Notes: generated by a model from the sequence alone, not told the origin. A DNA stretch of 64,000 nucleotides from Micromonospora_G sp044458865 (GCF_044458865.1 NZ_JBITIH010000001.1:62001-126000), one strand, 5' to 3'; counted from the first letter of the stretch, positions 15,954-24,581 are shown. Numbers and translations: made by a program.

Positions 15954-16655
15954 TCAGTGCCCCATCCCGAGGCCACCGTCGACCGGGATGACCGCACCGG
16001 TGACGTACCCGGCAGCGTCGCTGGCCAGCCAGGTGACCACGCCGGCGATCTCGTCCGGGGAGGCGAACCGCCCGGCGGGGATCGTCTTGCGGAAGTCGGC
16101 CTTGCGCTCCTCCGGCAGGTCGGCGGTCATGTCGGTGTCGACGAAACCGGGGGCGACCACGTTCGCGGTGATGTTACGGCTGCCCAGCTCACGGGTGATG
16201 GAACGGGCGACACCGACGAGGCCGGCCTTGCTCGCCGCGTAGTTCACCTGTCCCGGGTTGCCGGAAAGGCCGGTGATCGAGGAGATGAAGATCATCCGGC
16301 CCCAGCGGGCCCGGACCATCTTGGTGGCCGCCCGCTTCGCGACCCGGAACGCCCCGGTCAGATTCGTGTCGATCACGTCGGTGAACTGCTCCTCGGACAT
16401 CCGCATCAACAGCGTGTCCTTGGTGATGCCGGCGTTGGCGACCAGCACCTCGACCGGGCCGAACTCGGCCTCCACGGCGGTGAAGGCGGCGTCGACGGCA
16501 GCGGCGTCGGTGACGTCGCACTGGACGCCGAAGAAGTCGGCCGGAGCGGTGCCCCGGTAGGTCACCGCGACTCGGTCGCCCTGCTTGGCGAACGCCTGCG
16601 CGATGGCCAAACCGATGCCGCGGTTCCCCCCGGTCACCAGCACGGTGCGGGCCAT
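15954..16655 (-). CDS. fabG: 3-oxoacyl-ACP reductase (FabG/MabA)
   Basis: A 233-residue SDR. The cofactor motif is VTGGNRGIG, followed by VANAGITKD (NAG motif), the catalytic Ser in SSITGLSGNPGQ, YAASKAGL (Tyr/Lys) and a C-terminal VIPVDGGLGMGH. It reduces beta-ketoacyl-ACP with NADPH in FAS-II. GGGGGAG precedes ATG 16655. Position directly ahead of inhA and hemH reproduces the mycobacterial mabA–inhA–hemZ order, supporting the MabA-type assignment over other SDRs. Confidence 0.94.
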   Translation of the reverse strand: MARTVLVTGGNRGIGLAIAQAFAKQGDRVAVTYRGTAPADFFGVQCDVTDAAAVDAAFTAVEAEFGPVEVLVANAGITKDTLLMRMSEEQFTDVIDTNLTGAFRVAKRAATKMVRARWGRMIFISSITGLSGNPGQVNYAASKAGLVGVARSITRELGSRNITANVVAPGFVDTDMTADLPEERKADFRKTIPAGRFASPDEIAGVVTWLASDAAGYVTGAVIPVDGGLGMGH

Positions 16656-17023
16656 GGGCTCTCCCCCTTGTCTGCGTACGGATGGTGCGGGTTGGAGATT
16701 AGGCGCTACCGGCAGGTAAGCAGTAACGCGGGCCAGGTCAGACCGGGCACGACACACCCCGGGCGCTGTCGCCATCAGGCCCTTCACACCGGGGTACGAC
16801 GAGCAGGATCCCACCAACCCGGGACGACCCCACGGTTCCCGCGCCGTACCGGTCGCCGGCTCGTCGACCGGTCGTGCGGCGCCCGCTCGACCGCGGTGTT
16901 GACCAGCCCGAGAAGCCGTACGCGGCTGAGCCGATCGGCAGGACTCCACACCACCGATCGGCCAACTTCGCCCCACGCCGACACGGGTGTACGATCCTTG
17001 CGTTCCGGTCCGGTTCGACAGGT

Positions 17024-17056
17024 GGAGGTGATCGCTGTGCGAGATAGCGATCCTCC
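17024..17056 (+). promoter_or_regulatory. Hairpin burying a ribosome binding site and GTG codon
   Basis: GGAGGTGATCGCT (17024–17036) can pair with AGCGATCCTCC (17046–17056): 11 bp with a 2-nt bulge, around a 9-nt loop that begins with GTG. The stem takes up a perfect GGAGG. A TACGAT -10 element lies at about 16990. The arrangement would hide the start of the mini-gene at 17037. I cannot tell whether it is functional. Confidence 0.35.
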
Positions 17057-17090
17057 TAGTCGTGGCCGGGCCGCTCGTCAGTCCCGCTGA
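17037..17090 (+). CDS. Possible 17-residue peptide
   Basis: GTG 17037 with GGAGG 9 bp upstream opens a 17-codon frame, MRDSDPPSRGRAARQSR, basic and Ser-rich, ending TGA. There is no known leader-peptide signature such as a run of one amino acid. It is included because the ribosome binding site is strong and is embedded in a hairpin. It may equally be a chance frame within a divergent intergenic region (16656–17318) that otherwise shows no gene. Confidence 0.2.
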   Translation: MRDSDPPSRGRAARQSR

Positions 17091-17318
17091 GCCACGACTC
17101 TGCCGGTGAACTGACCCAGTCCCGCTCCTCGCACCGCCCGTCAACCTCGGCCGCCGCCCGGGTTCAGCACGTGTGGTGCGATCCCCCGCCGCCCGCTCGG
17201 CGCCGGGGTGCGTGGAGCGCCCGGTCACGACTTCGTGTGCGCGTCCCTACCCCTCAGGCCCCTGCCGGTCCGGTCACACCGGCGCGGGCCGCCTGAGCCG
17301 CCACCGGAGAACACAGTC

Positions 17319-17405
17319 ATGAACCGTTTTGTCGCCCCCGTCGGCTTCACCCTCGCCGCTATGTGGGTCGTGGTCCTGTTCGTCCTGGTCAGCGGGACGC
17401 CCTGA
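17319..17405 (+). CDS. 28-residue single-pass membrane peptide
   Basis: ATG 17319 with GGAGA 8 bp upstream encodes MNRFVAPVGFTLAAMWVVVL followed by FVLVSGTP, a clean small membrane protein. A short polar/basic start is followed by one ~20-residue hydrophobic helix and a short tail. It is the only rightward gene between the leftward VWA gene and fabG, in the position where mycobacteria also have a divergent gene. I do not know a family. Conservation in relatives would decide whether it is real. Confidence 0.5.
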   Translation: MNRFVAPVGFTLAAMWVVVLFVLVSGTP

Positions 17406-17468
17406 CCGTACCCAGCCCTCCGGGGCCAGCCGGTCGACACGAACCGGCCGGCCCACGGGAGATGGTCG

Positions 17469-18419
17469 TCAGGGCAGCCGCGAGGTCCACAGCAGACTCA
17501 TCGCCGCCGCGCAGAGCGCGAGCAGCAACGCCGCCCCGGCGTACCACTGGGTGACCTCACGGGGTTCGGTCCGGAACCCGATCGAACTCCCCATGTCCTG
17601 GTAGACCTGCTTCAGCTCGGTGACCGACGCGGCCTCGTAGAAGAAGCCCTGGGTGGTCTCGGCGAGCTGGGCCAGAGCCATCCGGTCGACCGGCACCCGC
17701 TGGACCTGCCCGCCGATGTCGACCTGACCCGAGTCGGTGCCGAACGCGATCGTGGATACCGGCACGTTCGCCGCCTGCGCCGCCGCCGCCGCCTCCTCCA
17801 CCGACCGCCCGGCCGTCCGGAACCCGTCCGACAGCAGCACGATCCGGGCCGGCGGAATGCCCTGCGCACCGTCGGCGGGCACCGACCGGATCGCCTCCAG
17901 CGAGGTGAAGACCGCCTCGCCGGTCGCGGTCGCCTCGGCCAGCACCAGACCGTCGATCGCCTGGGTCACCGCCGAACGGTCCTTGCCCGGCGGCACCAGC
18001 ACGTTCGCCGACTTGGCGAACGAGACCAACCCCAGGTTGTACGTCGGCGGCAGCTCACCCACGAACTGCTTGGCCGCCTCCTGCGCCGCCTCCAACCGGT
18101 TCGGCGCGACGTCGTCGGCCTCCATCGACAGCGACACGTCGATGGCGAGCATGATGGTGGCCCGCTCCAACGGCTCCTCGGTGTCGACCGACGGGCGCGC
18201 CATCGCGGTCGCCAGGATCGCCAGGCTCAACAGGAAGGCGCTCGCTGCCGCGTGCCGACGCCAGCCCAGCCCCTTCGGAGCCAGGGTGCGCAACAGCTCC
18301 ACATTGGTGAAACGGATCGCGTGCTCGCGACGGTGTAACTGCCGCCAGACGTACGCCCCGGCGACGGCGAGCACCGGCAGCAGCGCCAGTAACCACCACG
18401 GTTGCAAGAAACGAATCAT
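17469..18419 (-). CDS. VWA-domain membrane protein (BatA-like)
   Basis: A 316-residue protein with an N-terminal aerotolerance-type segment. Helix 1 is WLLALLPVLAVAGAYVW and helix 2 is about residues 57–76. A von Willebrand A domain follows, with the complete MIDAS start DVSLSM near residue 96. A final helix, AGAALLLALCAAAMSLLW, ends the protein. Both ends are in the membrane and the VWA domain lies between. Its ATG overlaps the stop of the DUF58 gene (ATGA). MoxR, DUF58 and VWA proteins form a chaperone-like module; in mycobacteria the equivalents are Rv1479–Rv1481 beside inhA. Confidence 0.92.
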   Translation of the reverse strand: MIRFLQPWWLLALLPVLAVAGAYVWRQLHRREHAIRFTNVELLRTLAPKGLGWRRHAAASAFLLSLAILATAMARPSVDTEEPLERATIMLAIDVSLSMEADDVAPNRLEAAQEAAKQFVGELPPTYNLGLVSFAKSANVLVPPGKDRSAVTQAIDGLVLAEATATGEAVFTSLEAIRSVPADGAQGIPPARIVLLSDGFRTAGRSVEEAAAAAQAANVPVSTIAFGTDSGQVDIGGQVQRVPVDRMALAQLAETTQGFFYEAASVTELKQVYQDMGSSIGFRTEPREVTQWYAGAALLLALCAAAMSLLWTSRLP

Positions 18420-19420
18420 CGCGTCGTCCCCCTGGTACGTGCGTGCCGCTGCGCGGCGACAAAACGCACCATGTCCAGCAGCCAGTCTGAGTCGGTGCGC
18501 AGCCGCAGGTGTGCCGCACCGGCGGCGCGCAGCTGATGGGCGATCGCCGCCCGTTGGGCCGACGCGGCCTCGGCGTACCGCTGCCGCAGTCGGGGATCGG
18601 CGGTCTGCACCTCGTGCAGCGCGCCGGTTTCCGGGTCGACCAGCGCGAGCACCCCGACGTCGGGCAGCTCCAGCTCACGCGGATCGACCACCTCGATCGC
18701 CAGCACGTCGTGCCGGACGGCCAGTTTGCGTACCGGCCGCCCCCACTGCTCCGGCGGCGTCAGGAAGTCGGAGATCACCACCGCCACCCCGCGCCGTCGC
18801 GGCGGGCGGTTGAGCATGTCGACCAGGGCGCCGAGATCACTACGGCCGGGTCGGATCTCGGTGGAGGCGATCGCCCGCAACAGCCCCTGCGCCTCCTTGC
18901 GGCCGGGCCGGGCCGGCAACCGCAGCACGCCGGGCCGTGTGCCGGCCGAGCCGGTCACGGTACGGGAGGCACCACCCACACCACCACTGCCGACCACCGC
19001 GCCGATCCGGTTCCCACCCCGTACGGTCAGGTGCACCATCGCCGCCGCAGCGGCGACCACGAGGTCACGCTTGAGCCACTGCCCGGTCCCGAAGTCCAGG
19101 CTGGCCGAGAGGTCCACCGCCAGCCAGGTCTCCAACTCCCGGTCGGCGACCGTCCGGCGCACGTGCGGCGTGGTGGTACGCGCGGTCACCGGCCAGTCCA
19201 TCCGGCGTACGTCGTCGCCGGGGCGGTACTCCCGTGACTCCCCCGCCTCACTCCCCGGCCCCGGCAGCAGGCCCGCGTAGTCCCCCTGGAGCAGACCGTC
19301 GAGTTTGCGGGTGACCAGCAGTTGCAGTCGCGACAGCACGGCCTCGGCGCGGCCCGAGGTGGCGTCGGAGGTCGCCGGTCCGACGCCGGGGAACCGGGCC
19401 CGGTCGGCGGCAGGTGTCAC
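18416..19420 (-). CDS. DUF58 domain protein
   Basis: A 334-residue protein with the DUF58 core: GSEAGESREYRPGDDVRRMD then WPVTARTTTPHVR, followed by a VWA-like segment (LAVDLSASLDFGTG) and VAVVISDFL. GTG 19420 overlaps the moxR stop (GTGA), and the stop overlaps the next ATG, so the three genes are translationally coupled. No membrane helices are evident. It is thought to act with MoxR ATPase and VWA protein in assembly or activation of a target complex; the target here is unknown. Confidence 0.92.
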   Translation of the reverse strand: MTPAADRARFPGVGPATSDATSGRAEAVLSRLQLLVTRKLDGLLQGDYAGLLPGPGSEAGESREYRPGDDVRRMDWPVTARTTTPHVRRTVADRELETWLAVDLSASLDFGTGQWLKRDLVVAAAAAMVHLTVRGGNRIGAVVGSGGVGGASRTVTGSAGTRPGVLRLPARPGRKEAQGLLRAIASTEIRPGRSDLGALVDMLNRPPRRRGVAVVISDFLTPPEQWGRPVRKLAVRHDVLAIEVVDPRELELPDVGVLALVDPETGALHEVQTADPRLRQRYAEAASAQRAAIAHQLRAAGAAHLRLRTDSDWLLDMVRFVAAQRHARTRGTTR

Positions 19421-20523
19421 GGCCGTCCCGGCCAGGCGGCGACGGGTTGCACGGGGGTGGGCGACACCGGCGCGGCGTTCTGCCGGGGTGCCACCGACGG
19501 CAACGGGATGGTGGACATCACCCGGCCGACGATGTGGTCCGCGGGTACGTCGTCGGCGAGCGCGTCGTAGCTGAGCACCAGCCGGTGCCGCAGGATGTCC
19601 GGGGCGATGTCCTGGACGTCCTGGGGCAGCGCGTAGTCCCGCCCGCGCAGCAGCGCCAGCGCCCGGGTGGCCCGGACGATGCCGAGCGAGGCGCGGGGGC
19701 TGGCACCGTACTGGATGAGCTGGGCCACGTCCGGCATCCCGTGCTCGGCCGGGGAGCGGGTCGCGAGGACCAGCCGTACCGTGTAGTCGACCAGGGCGTT
19801 GTGTACGAACACCTGGTCGGCCTTGCGTTGCAGGGCGATCAGTTCGGTGGGGCTGAACACCGGCACCGGCTCCGGCGCGGTGACCCCCATCCGGTAGACG
19901 ATCTCGCGCTCCTCGGCGTCGGTCGGATAGCCCACCAGGATCTTCATCAGGAACCGGTCGCGCTGTGCCTCGGGCAGCGGGTAGACGCCCTCCTGCTCGA
20001 TCGGGTTCTGGGTCGCCATGACCAGGAACGGGTTCGGCACCCGGTGGGTCTGGCCGCCGATCGAGACCTGCTGTTCCGACATCACCTCCAGCAGGGCCGA
20101 CTGCACCTTGGCGGGCGCACGGTTGATCTCGTCGGCGAGCAGGAAGTTGACGAAGACCGGACCGAGTTCGACATCGAACTTCTCGCTCGACTGCCGGTAG
20201 ATCCGGGTTCCGACGATGTCCGCCGGCACCAGGTCCGGGGTGAACTGCACCCGGGAGAAGGTGCCCCCGACGACCTTGGCGAGGGTCTCCACCGCCAACG
20301 TCTTCGCCACCCCGGGCACCCCCTCCAGGAGGCAGTGCCCGCGGGCGAGCAGGGCGACGAACATCCGCTCCACCATCCGGTCCTGACCCACGATCACCCG
20401 CTTGACCTCGAACAACGCGCGTTCGAGCAGGGTCGCGTCCTCCGCCGGGGTGCTCCCGGTGGTGGTGCCGCCGGTGGCGGATTCGGTCGGTGTCGGGGCG
20501 TCGGGCGTGGTCGGCTGGGCCAC
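19417..20523 (-). CDS. moxR: MoxR-family AAA+ ATPase
   Basis: A 368-residue AAA+ ATPase. A Thr/Pro-rich ~35-residue N-terminus is followed by VIVGQDRMVERMFVALL. The Walker A is GVPGVAKT and Walker B is LLADEINRAPAK. Sensor 1 is ATQNPIEQEGVYPLPEAQ and sensor 2 lies in GASPRASLG. A lid domain and a short Pro-rich tail complete it. GTG 20523 has GGAGG upstream. It leads the moxR–DUF58–VWA operon. It has the size and motif order of MoxR1 (Rv1479). Confidence 0.94.
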   Translation of the reverse strand: MAQPTTPDAPTPTESATGGTTTGSTPAEDATLLERALFEVKRVIVGQDRMVERMFVALLARGHCLLEGVPGVAKTLAVETLAKVVGGTFSRVQFTPDLVPADIVGTRIYRQSSEKFDVELGPVFVNFLLADEINRAPAKVQSALLEVMSEQQVSIGGQTHRVPNPFLVMATQNPIEQEGVYPLPEAQRDRFLMKILVGYPTDAEEREIVYRMGVTAPEPVPVFSPTELIALQRKADQVFVHNALVDYTVRLVLATRSPAEHGMPDVAQLIQYGASPRASLGIVRATRALALLRGRDYALPQDVQDIAPDILRHRLVLSYDALADDVPADHIVGRVMSTIPLPSVAPRQNAAPVSPTPVQPVAAWPGRP

Positions 20524-20865
20524 CGGTCCTCCACAGCGGGGTCGCGTGATCGAAAATGTCGGCGAGGCAGTCCGCCCTCCCTCGGCCGGACTGCCGCATC
20601 AAGCCTCGCACGTCCGGCCGGAAAGCCGGGTGGCGAGAACACCATTTATCACGTGGCCGTCCCCGTCGCGGCCGGATTCGTACGCCGGGTACGGCTCCGG
20701 AGTTCGTCGACGGCAACATGAAACGTCGCTCGTGGGTAGACACGACCCGGCGGGTGACGTGTACGATTCAGCCGTCGCCGGGCGGCTCCCCCCGTGGTCG
20801 CCCGGCGCTCAACCGCCCGTGTCGACTCCGGGCGCCTCCTGCGGCACCGCGCGTGCGGCCCTCCG
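20524..20865. other. Divergent intergenic stretch without a recognisable gene
   Basis: This 342-bp stretch lies between moxR (leftward) and the small gene at 20878 (rightward). It should hold the moxR promoter. Frames here are Arg/Pro-rich shadows. No operator or RNA structure stood out. Confidence 0.4.
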
Positions 20866-20871
20866 TACACT
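20866..20871 (+). promoter_or_regulatory. -10 element TACACT for a leaderless transcript
   Basis: TACACT is followed by CGCCGG and then GTG 20878, the 6-bp spacing expected when transcription starts at the start codon. Confidence 0.5.
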
Positions 20872-20877
20872 CGCCGG

Positions 20878-21108
20878 GTGACCGACTCCGACCCACTCCC
20901 GACCACCCCGGTCTGTTCGGCACGAGGTTGCCGGGCGCCCGCGATCTGGGCCCTGCGCTGGAACAATCCCCGGTTGCACGCTCCTGAGCGGCGCAAGACC
21001 TGGCTTGCCTGCACGGAGCATCGGCAGAGTCTCGGCGATTTTCTCGACGCTCGCGGTTTCCTCCGCGAGGTGGCATCGATGGACCGATCGCCTACGCTCG
21101 ACCCGTGA
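20878..21108 (+). CDS. Small Cys/His protein, conserved in actinobacteria
   Basis: A 76-residue protein: MTDSDPLPTTPVCSARGCRA, then PAIWALRWNNPRLH, RRKTWLACTEHRQSLGDFL and FLREVASM. Two Cys in CSARGC and a C-x2-H (CTEH) could form one zinc site. Similar short proteins sit ahead of PH-domain membrane proteins in actinobacteria and are sometimes labelled acetone carboxylase-like without evidence. Function is unknown. The GTG start is set by the -10 spacing (leaderless). It precedes the PH-domain genes by 70 bp. Confidence 0.72.
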   Translation: MTDSDPLPTTPVCSARGCRAPAIWALRWNNPRLHAPERRKTWLACTEHRQSLGDFLDARGFLREVASMDRSPTLDP

Positions 21109-21178
21109 GCGAGCGAAGCGATCTCCGCTGTAGTGGTGTCCCGGTTCGCGGCGTCCACCCGCGACGTGGGGTGACCAG

Positions 21179-21832
21179 TTGAGCGACCCCGACACCCCCG
21201 GTCCGGCACCCGCTCCGGACAACGCGGGTCACGCCGACACCCCCGATCCCGTCCGACCGGACCGGTCCGACACTCCCGGCGGCACCGGTACGTCCGGCGT
21301 CCCGGGCGCGACCTGGGTGGGACAGCCGGCCCCCGCCGGGCCGACGAGCCCGCTGGAGCCGTGGCCGGAGACGGTACGGTGGCAGCCGGTCTCCCGGGAT
21401 CTGATCTGGGTCGAGGTGCTGCGGCTCGCCGCCGGCCTGGGGGTACTGCTGGCCGGGCTCGGCATCACCTGGGCGATCACCGGCTACTGGCTCTTCGGGC
21501 TCCTCCTCGCACTGGCCGCGGTGCTCGGCGGCTGGCGGGTCTTCGCGATCGTACGGGCCGTGCACGCCTGGGGGTACGCGGAACGCGACCACGACCTACT
21601 GGTCCGGCACGGCCTGCTGGTCCGCCGCCTGTCGATCGTGCCCTACGCCCGGATGCAGTTCGTCGACGTCAGCGCCGGCCCGTTGGAACGCGCCTTCGAC
21701 CTGGCCACGGTCCAGTTGTACACCGCCGCCGCGGCGAGCGACGCCCGGGTGCCGGGGCTTCGCCCGGCCGAGGCATCCCGGCTCCGGGACCGGCTCACCG
21801 CCCTCGGCGAAGACCGTGCGGAGGGCCTGTGA
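21179..21832 (+). CDS. Membrane protein with one bacterial PH (YdbS-like) domain
   Basis: A 217-residue protein. About 60 disordered Pro/Asp/Thr-rich residues lead to two adjacent membrane helices (LAAGLGVLLAGLGITWAITG and the following WLFGLLLALAAVLGGW). A bPH2 domain follows, with the typical LLVRHGLLVRRLSIVPYARM and FVDVSAGPLERAFDLATVQL strands. YdbS/YdbT-type pairs are implicated in envelope homeostasis in Bacillus. The TTG 21179 start has GTGGGG upstream and no better candidate. The partner with three such domains follows 28 bp later. Confidence 0.85.
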   Translation: MSDPDTPGPAPAPDNAGHADTPDPVRPDRSDTPGGTGTSGVPGATWVGQPAPAGPTSPLEPWPETVRWQPVSRDLIWVEVLRLAAGLGVLLAGLGITWAITGYWLFGLLLALAAVLGGWRVFAIVRAVHAWGYAERDHDLLVRHGLLVRRLSIVPYARMQFVDVSAGPLERAFDLATVQLYTAAAASDARVPGLRPAEASRLRDRLTALGEDRAEGL

Positions 21833-21860
21833 CCATCCGCGGGTACCGGGGGCACGGCCG

Positions 21861-23267
21861 GTGACCGAGCCACCCCTGCCGGGCAACCCGGCCGCCCAGC
21901 CCCAGCCCACCGAACCATCGGCGGCCCAGCCGCAGGCCGTCGAGCCACCGGCCGCCCAGCCGCAGGCCGTGGAGCCTCGGAAGCGGCTGCACCCGCTGAG
22001 CCCGCTGCTGCACGGCGCCAACTCCCTCGTCGTGATCATCGCGGCGCTCTCCTGGCAGACCCTCGGCCGGGTGGGAATCGGCTGGTACGCCGCCCTGGTG
22101 ACGGTGCTGCTGGTCGGCGTCGTCGTCCTGTCGCTGGTCAGCTGGTACAACACGGGTTACCACGTGGTCGGCCGGGAGCTGCGGATCCACGAGGGGCTGC
22201 TGTGGCGGCGTACCCGGGCCATCCCGCTGGAGCGGCTACAGTCCGTCGAGGTGGTCCGCCCCCTGCTGGCGCAACTCAGTGGCCTGGCCGAACTGCGCCT
22301 GGAGGTGGTCGGCGGCGGCAAGACCGAGGCGCCCCTGGCGTACGTCGCGGTCGCCGACGCGGTGGCCCTGCGCGAACGCCTGCTCAGCCTCGCCGCTCGT
22401 ACGCCACTGCCGAAGCCCTCCGGTGACGGTCGGGTCGAGACGCCCGTCCCGGTCGAGTTGAACCGTCGGCACCTGCTCTCGGTGGCGAACCGGGACCTGC
22501 TGGTCAGTCAGCTGCTCACCCCGCAGGCGCTGCTGCTGCCGTTCGGGCTCGCGTTCGTGCTGTTCCAGTTCCTCTCCGAGGGGTCCTGGTCGTTCATCGC
22601 GGTGGCCAGCACCCTGACCGCCATGGCGGGCGTGCTGCTCCAGCCGCTGCGCCGGGTGCTCGCGGACTGGAACTTCCAGCTCGGCCGGGACGAGGCCGGG
22701 CTCCGCGTACGGCACGGTCTGCTGGAGACCCGCGCGCAGACGGTGCCGCTGGACCGGGTCCAGGCGGTCGGGGTGACCTGGCCGCTGCTGTGGCGGTTGA
22801 AGGGCTGGCTGCGGCTGCGACTGGAGGTGGCCGGCTTCTCCACCGACGCGGACGCGATCAACCGGGCGGACCAGCTCATGCCGGTCGGCGACCTGGGCAC
22901 CGCCCAACGGATCATGGCCGAGGTGCTGCCCGGCGTGGACCTCACCATGACGCTGCCCCCGCCGCCCCGGCGGGCCCGGTGGGTGCACCCGTTGGCGCAG
23001 CCGGTGCTCGGTGCCGGGCTGGGCGAACAGGTGTTCGCGGTCCGGCACGGGTTGCTGACCCGGCAACTCGTGGTGGTGCCGTACGCCCGGATCCAGAGCG
23101 TCCGGGTGGTCCAGGGACCGTTGCAGCGCCGGCTGCGGTTGGCCACGGTGCACGCCGACACGGCGGGCGGGCCGGGCGCTGCGGCGCAGGACCGGGACAT
23201 CACCGAGGCGTGGGCGTTGGCGGCCGAACTGACCGCCCGCGCACGGGCCGCCCGGACGCCCCGCTGA
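21861..23267 (+). CDS. Membrane protein with tandem bacterial PH domains (YdbT-like)
   Basis: A 468-residue protein. A repeated Gln-Pro-rich N-terminal tail (AVEPPAAQPQAVEP) is followed by three units. Each combines membrane helices with a bPH2 domain of the form VVGRELRIHEGLLWRRTRAI, RVRHGLLETRAQTVPLDRVQ, and FAVRHGLLTRQLVVVPYARI. The pairing of one short and one long PH-domain protein matches YdbS–YdbT. GTG 21861 is chosen because upstream in-frame sequence lies within the previous gene's 3' end and is not family-like. Confidence 0.88.
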   Translation: MTEPPLPGNPAAQPQPTEPSAAQPQAVEPPAAQPQAVEPRKRLHPLSPLLHGANSLVVIIAALSWQTLGRVGIGWYAALVTVLLVGVVVLSLVSWYNTGYHVVGRELRIHEGLLWRRTRAIPLERLQSVEVVRPLLAQLSGLAELRLEVVGGGKTEAPLAYVAVADAVALRERLLSLAARTPLPKPSGDGRVETPVPVELNRRHLLSVANRDLLVSQLLTPQALLLPFGLAFVLFQFLSEGSWSFIAVASTLTAMAGVLLQPLRRVLADWNFQLGRDEAGLRVRHGLLETRAQTVPLDRVQAVGVTWPLLWRLKGWLRLRLEVAGFSTDADAINRADQLMPVGDLGTAQRIMAEVLPGVDLTMTLPPPPRRARWVHPLAQPVLGAGLGEQVFAVRHGLLTRQLVVVPYARIQSVRVVQGPLQRRLRLATVHADTAGGPGAAAQDRDITEAWALAAELTARARAARTPR

Positions 23268-23337
23268 CCCCCGCCGCCCTGACCCGCCCACCGGGTGTGG
23301 CCGGGTCATGCCGATCATCCGGCAACGGCACAGGCCC

Positions 23338-23343
23338 TAAGCT
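23338..23343 (+). promoter_or_regulatory. -10 element TAAGCT for a leaderless transcript
   Basis: TAAGCT followed by GCATCC and ATG 23350 gives the 6-bp leaderless geometry. Confidence 0.5.
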
Positions 23344-23349
23344 GCATCC

Positions 23350-23754
23350 ATGGAACAACCGCCGGATCCCGGCTTCGCACCCGGTCTGACCGCCCGGGTT
23401 GAACTCACCGTCAGCGACACCGACACCGCCCTGGCGGTGGGTTCGGGTGACGTGCCGGTGCTGGGTACGCCCAGGGTGCTGGCGCTGGCCGAGGCGGCAA
23501 CGGTGGCCGCGACCGCCACCCGGCTGCGGCCCGGGATGACCACGGTCGGTCTGCGGGTGGAACTCGACCACACGACGCCCACTCCGGTCGGGCGGACGGT
23601 CGTGGCCCAGGCCAGGTTGACCGAGGTGACCGGCCGACGGCTGTACTTCGACGTGAGCGTCACCGACGGCTCGACCACGGTGGCGCAGGGACGGGTCGAG
23701 CGGGCACTGGTCGACCGGCACCGGTTCGTGGAAAGGGCGTCACGGACACCATGA
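23350..23754 (+). CDS. Hotdog-fold thioesterase (FlK-like)
   Basis: A 134-residue hotdog-fold protein resembling fluoroacetyl-CoA thioesterase FlK and related enzymes. The features are VLGTPRVLALAEAATVAA for the long helix, TTVGLRVELDHTTPTPVG for the conserved strand and TPxPVG turn, and a closing VAQGRVERALVDR. The Thr/Glu/His residues used by FlK appear here as Thr in GTPRVL, Glu in ALAEAA and His in LDHTT. The acyl-CoA substrate is unknown. The stop overlaps the ATG of the metallo-hydrolase gene, so the pair is coupled. Confidence 0.82.
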   Translation: MEQPPDPGFAPGLTARVELTVSDTDTALAVGSGDVPVLGTPRVLALAEAATVAATATRLRPGMTTVGLRVELDHTTPTPVGRTVVAQARLTEVTGRRLYFDVSVTDGSTTVAQGRVERALVDRHRFVERASRTP

Positions 23755-24581
23755 GCATCGGATTCGACGAGGTCGGCGAGCGGGTCTACCTGCTGCGCCA
23801 TCCCGTACTCGACGTCAACGTGACCGTCGTCGTCGGCGACGACACGGCGCTGCTGGTCGACACGCTGTCGACCGCGACCCAGGCCGCCGAGCTGGCCGTC
23901 GCCGTACAAGCCCTCACTCCCCACCCGTGGATCCTGGTCAACACCCACCACCACTTCGACCACTGCTTCGGCAACGCCACCCTGGCCGGGGAGACGACCG
24001 GGCCGGTCTACGCGCACACGGCCGCCGCGGCCCGGTTGCGCGACCAGCCGGAACTGGTCCGCCAGCAGGCGTACGACGAGATGCGCGACCGGGAGCCGGC
24101 GCTCGCCGAGGAGTTGACCCGTACCACCATCCTCGCCCCGACGCACACGGTCCACCTGGAGTCCACGCTGGATCTCGGCGGGCGGAGGGTGGTCCTGCGG
24201 CACCTCGGGCGGGGCCACACCGACGGCGACCTGGTGGTGCAGGTGCCCGACGCCGACCTGCTGGTGGCCGGGGACCTGGTGGAGTCGAGCGGGCCGCCGT
24301 CGTTCGACGACAGCTATCCGCTGGAGTGGCCGGAGACGGTGGCGGAGCTGCTCCGGCTCACCACGCCGAACACGGTGATCGTGCCGGGGCACGGCCCGGT
24401 CTTCGACACCGACCAGGTACGCGCACAGCACGAGCAGCTCGCCACGCTCGCCTGGTTGATCCGCGACGGACACGCCGACGGCGCACCCGCCGAGCGGGTC
24501 GCCGCACGGGCACCGTTCGGCCCGGAGGTGACCCTGCCCGCGATCCGGCTCGGCTACGCGGAGCTGCGCGGCGACACCTGA
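23751..24581 (+). CDS. MBL-fold metallo-hydrolase
   Basis: A 276-residue metallo-beta-lactamase-fold enzyme. The metal-binding motif is THHHFDHC (H-x-H-x-D-H form) near residue 66. A later GRGHTDGDLVV contributes His, followed by AGDLVESSGPPSFDDSYPLE (bridging Asp) and VPGHGPVF (last His). The family includes quinoprotein relay-system and RNase Z/glyoxalase II-like enzymes; the overall pattern is nearest the relay-system type of zinc hydrolase. Its last 28 bp overlap the end of the convergent kinase gene. Confidence 0.88.
   Translation: MSIGFDEVGERVYLLRHPVLDVNVTVVVGDDTALLVDTLSTATQAAELAVAVQALTPHPWILVNTHHHFDHCFGNATLAGETTGPVYAHTAAAARLRDQPELVRQQAYDEMRDREPALAEELTRTTILAPTHTVHLESTLDLGGRRVVLRHLGRGHTDGDLVVQVPDADLLVAGDLVESSGPPSFDDSYPLEWPETVAELLRLTTPNTVIVPGHGPVFDTDQVRAQHEQLATLAWLIRDGHADGAPAERVAARAPFGPEVTLPAIRLGYAELRGDT

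Noticed and set aside
21109..21178. GAGCGAGCGAAGCGA-type sequence as a regulatory site
   Set aside because: Such sequences are common around start codons in actinomycete genomes. I could not distinguish it from background.
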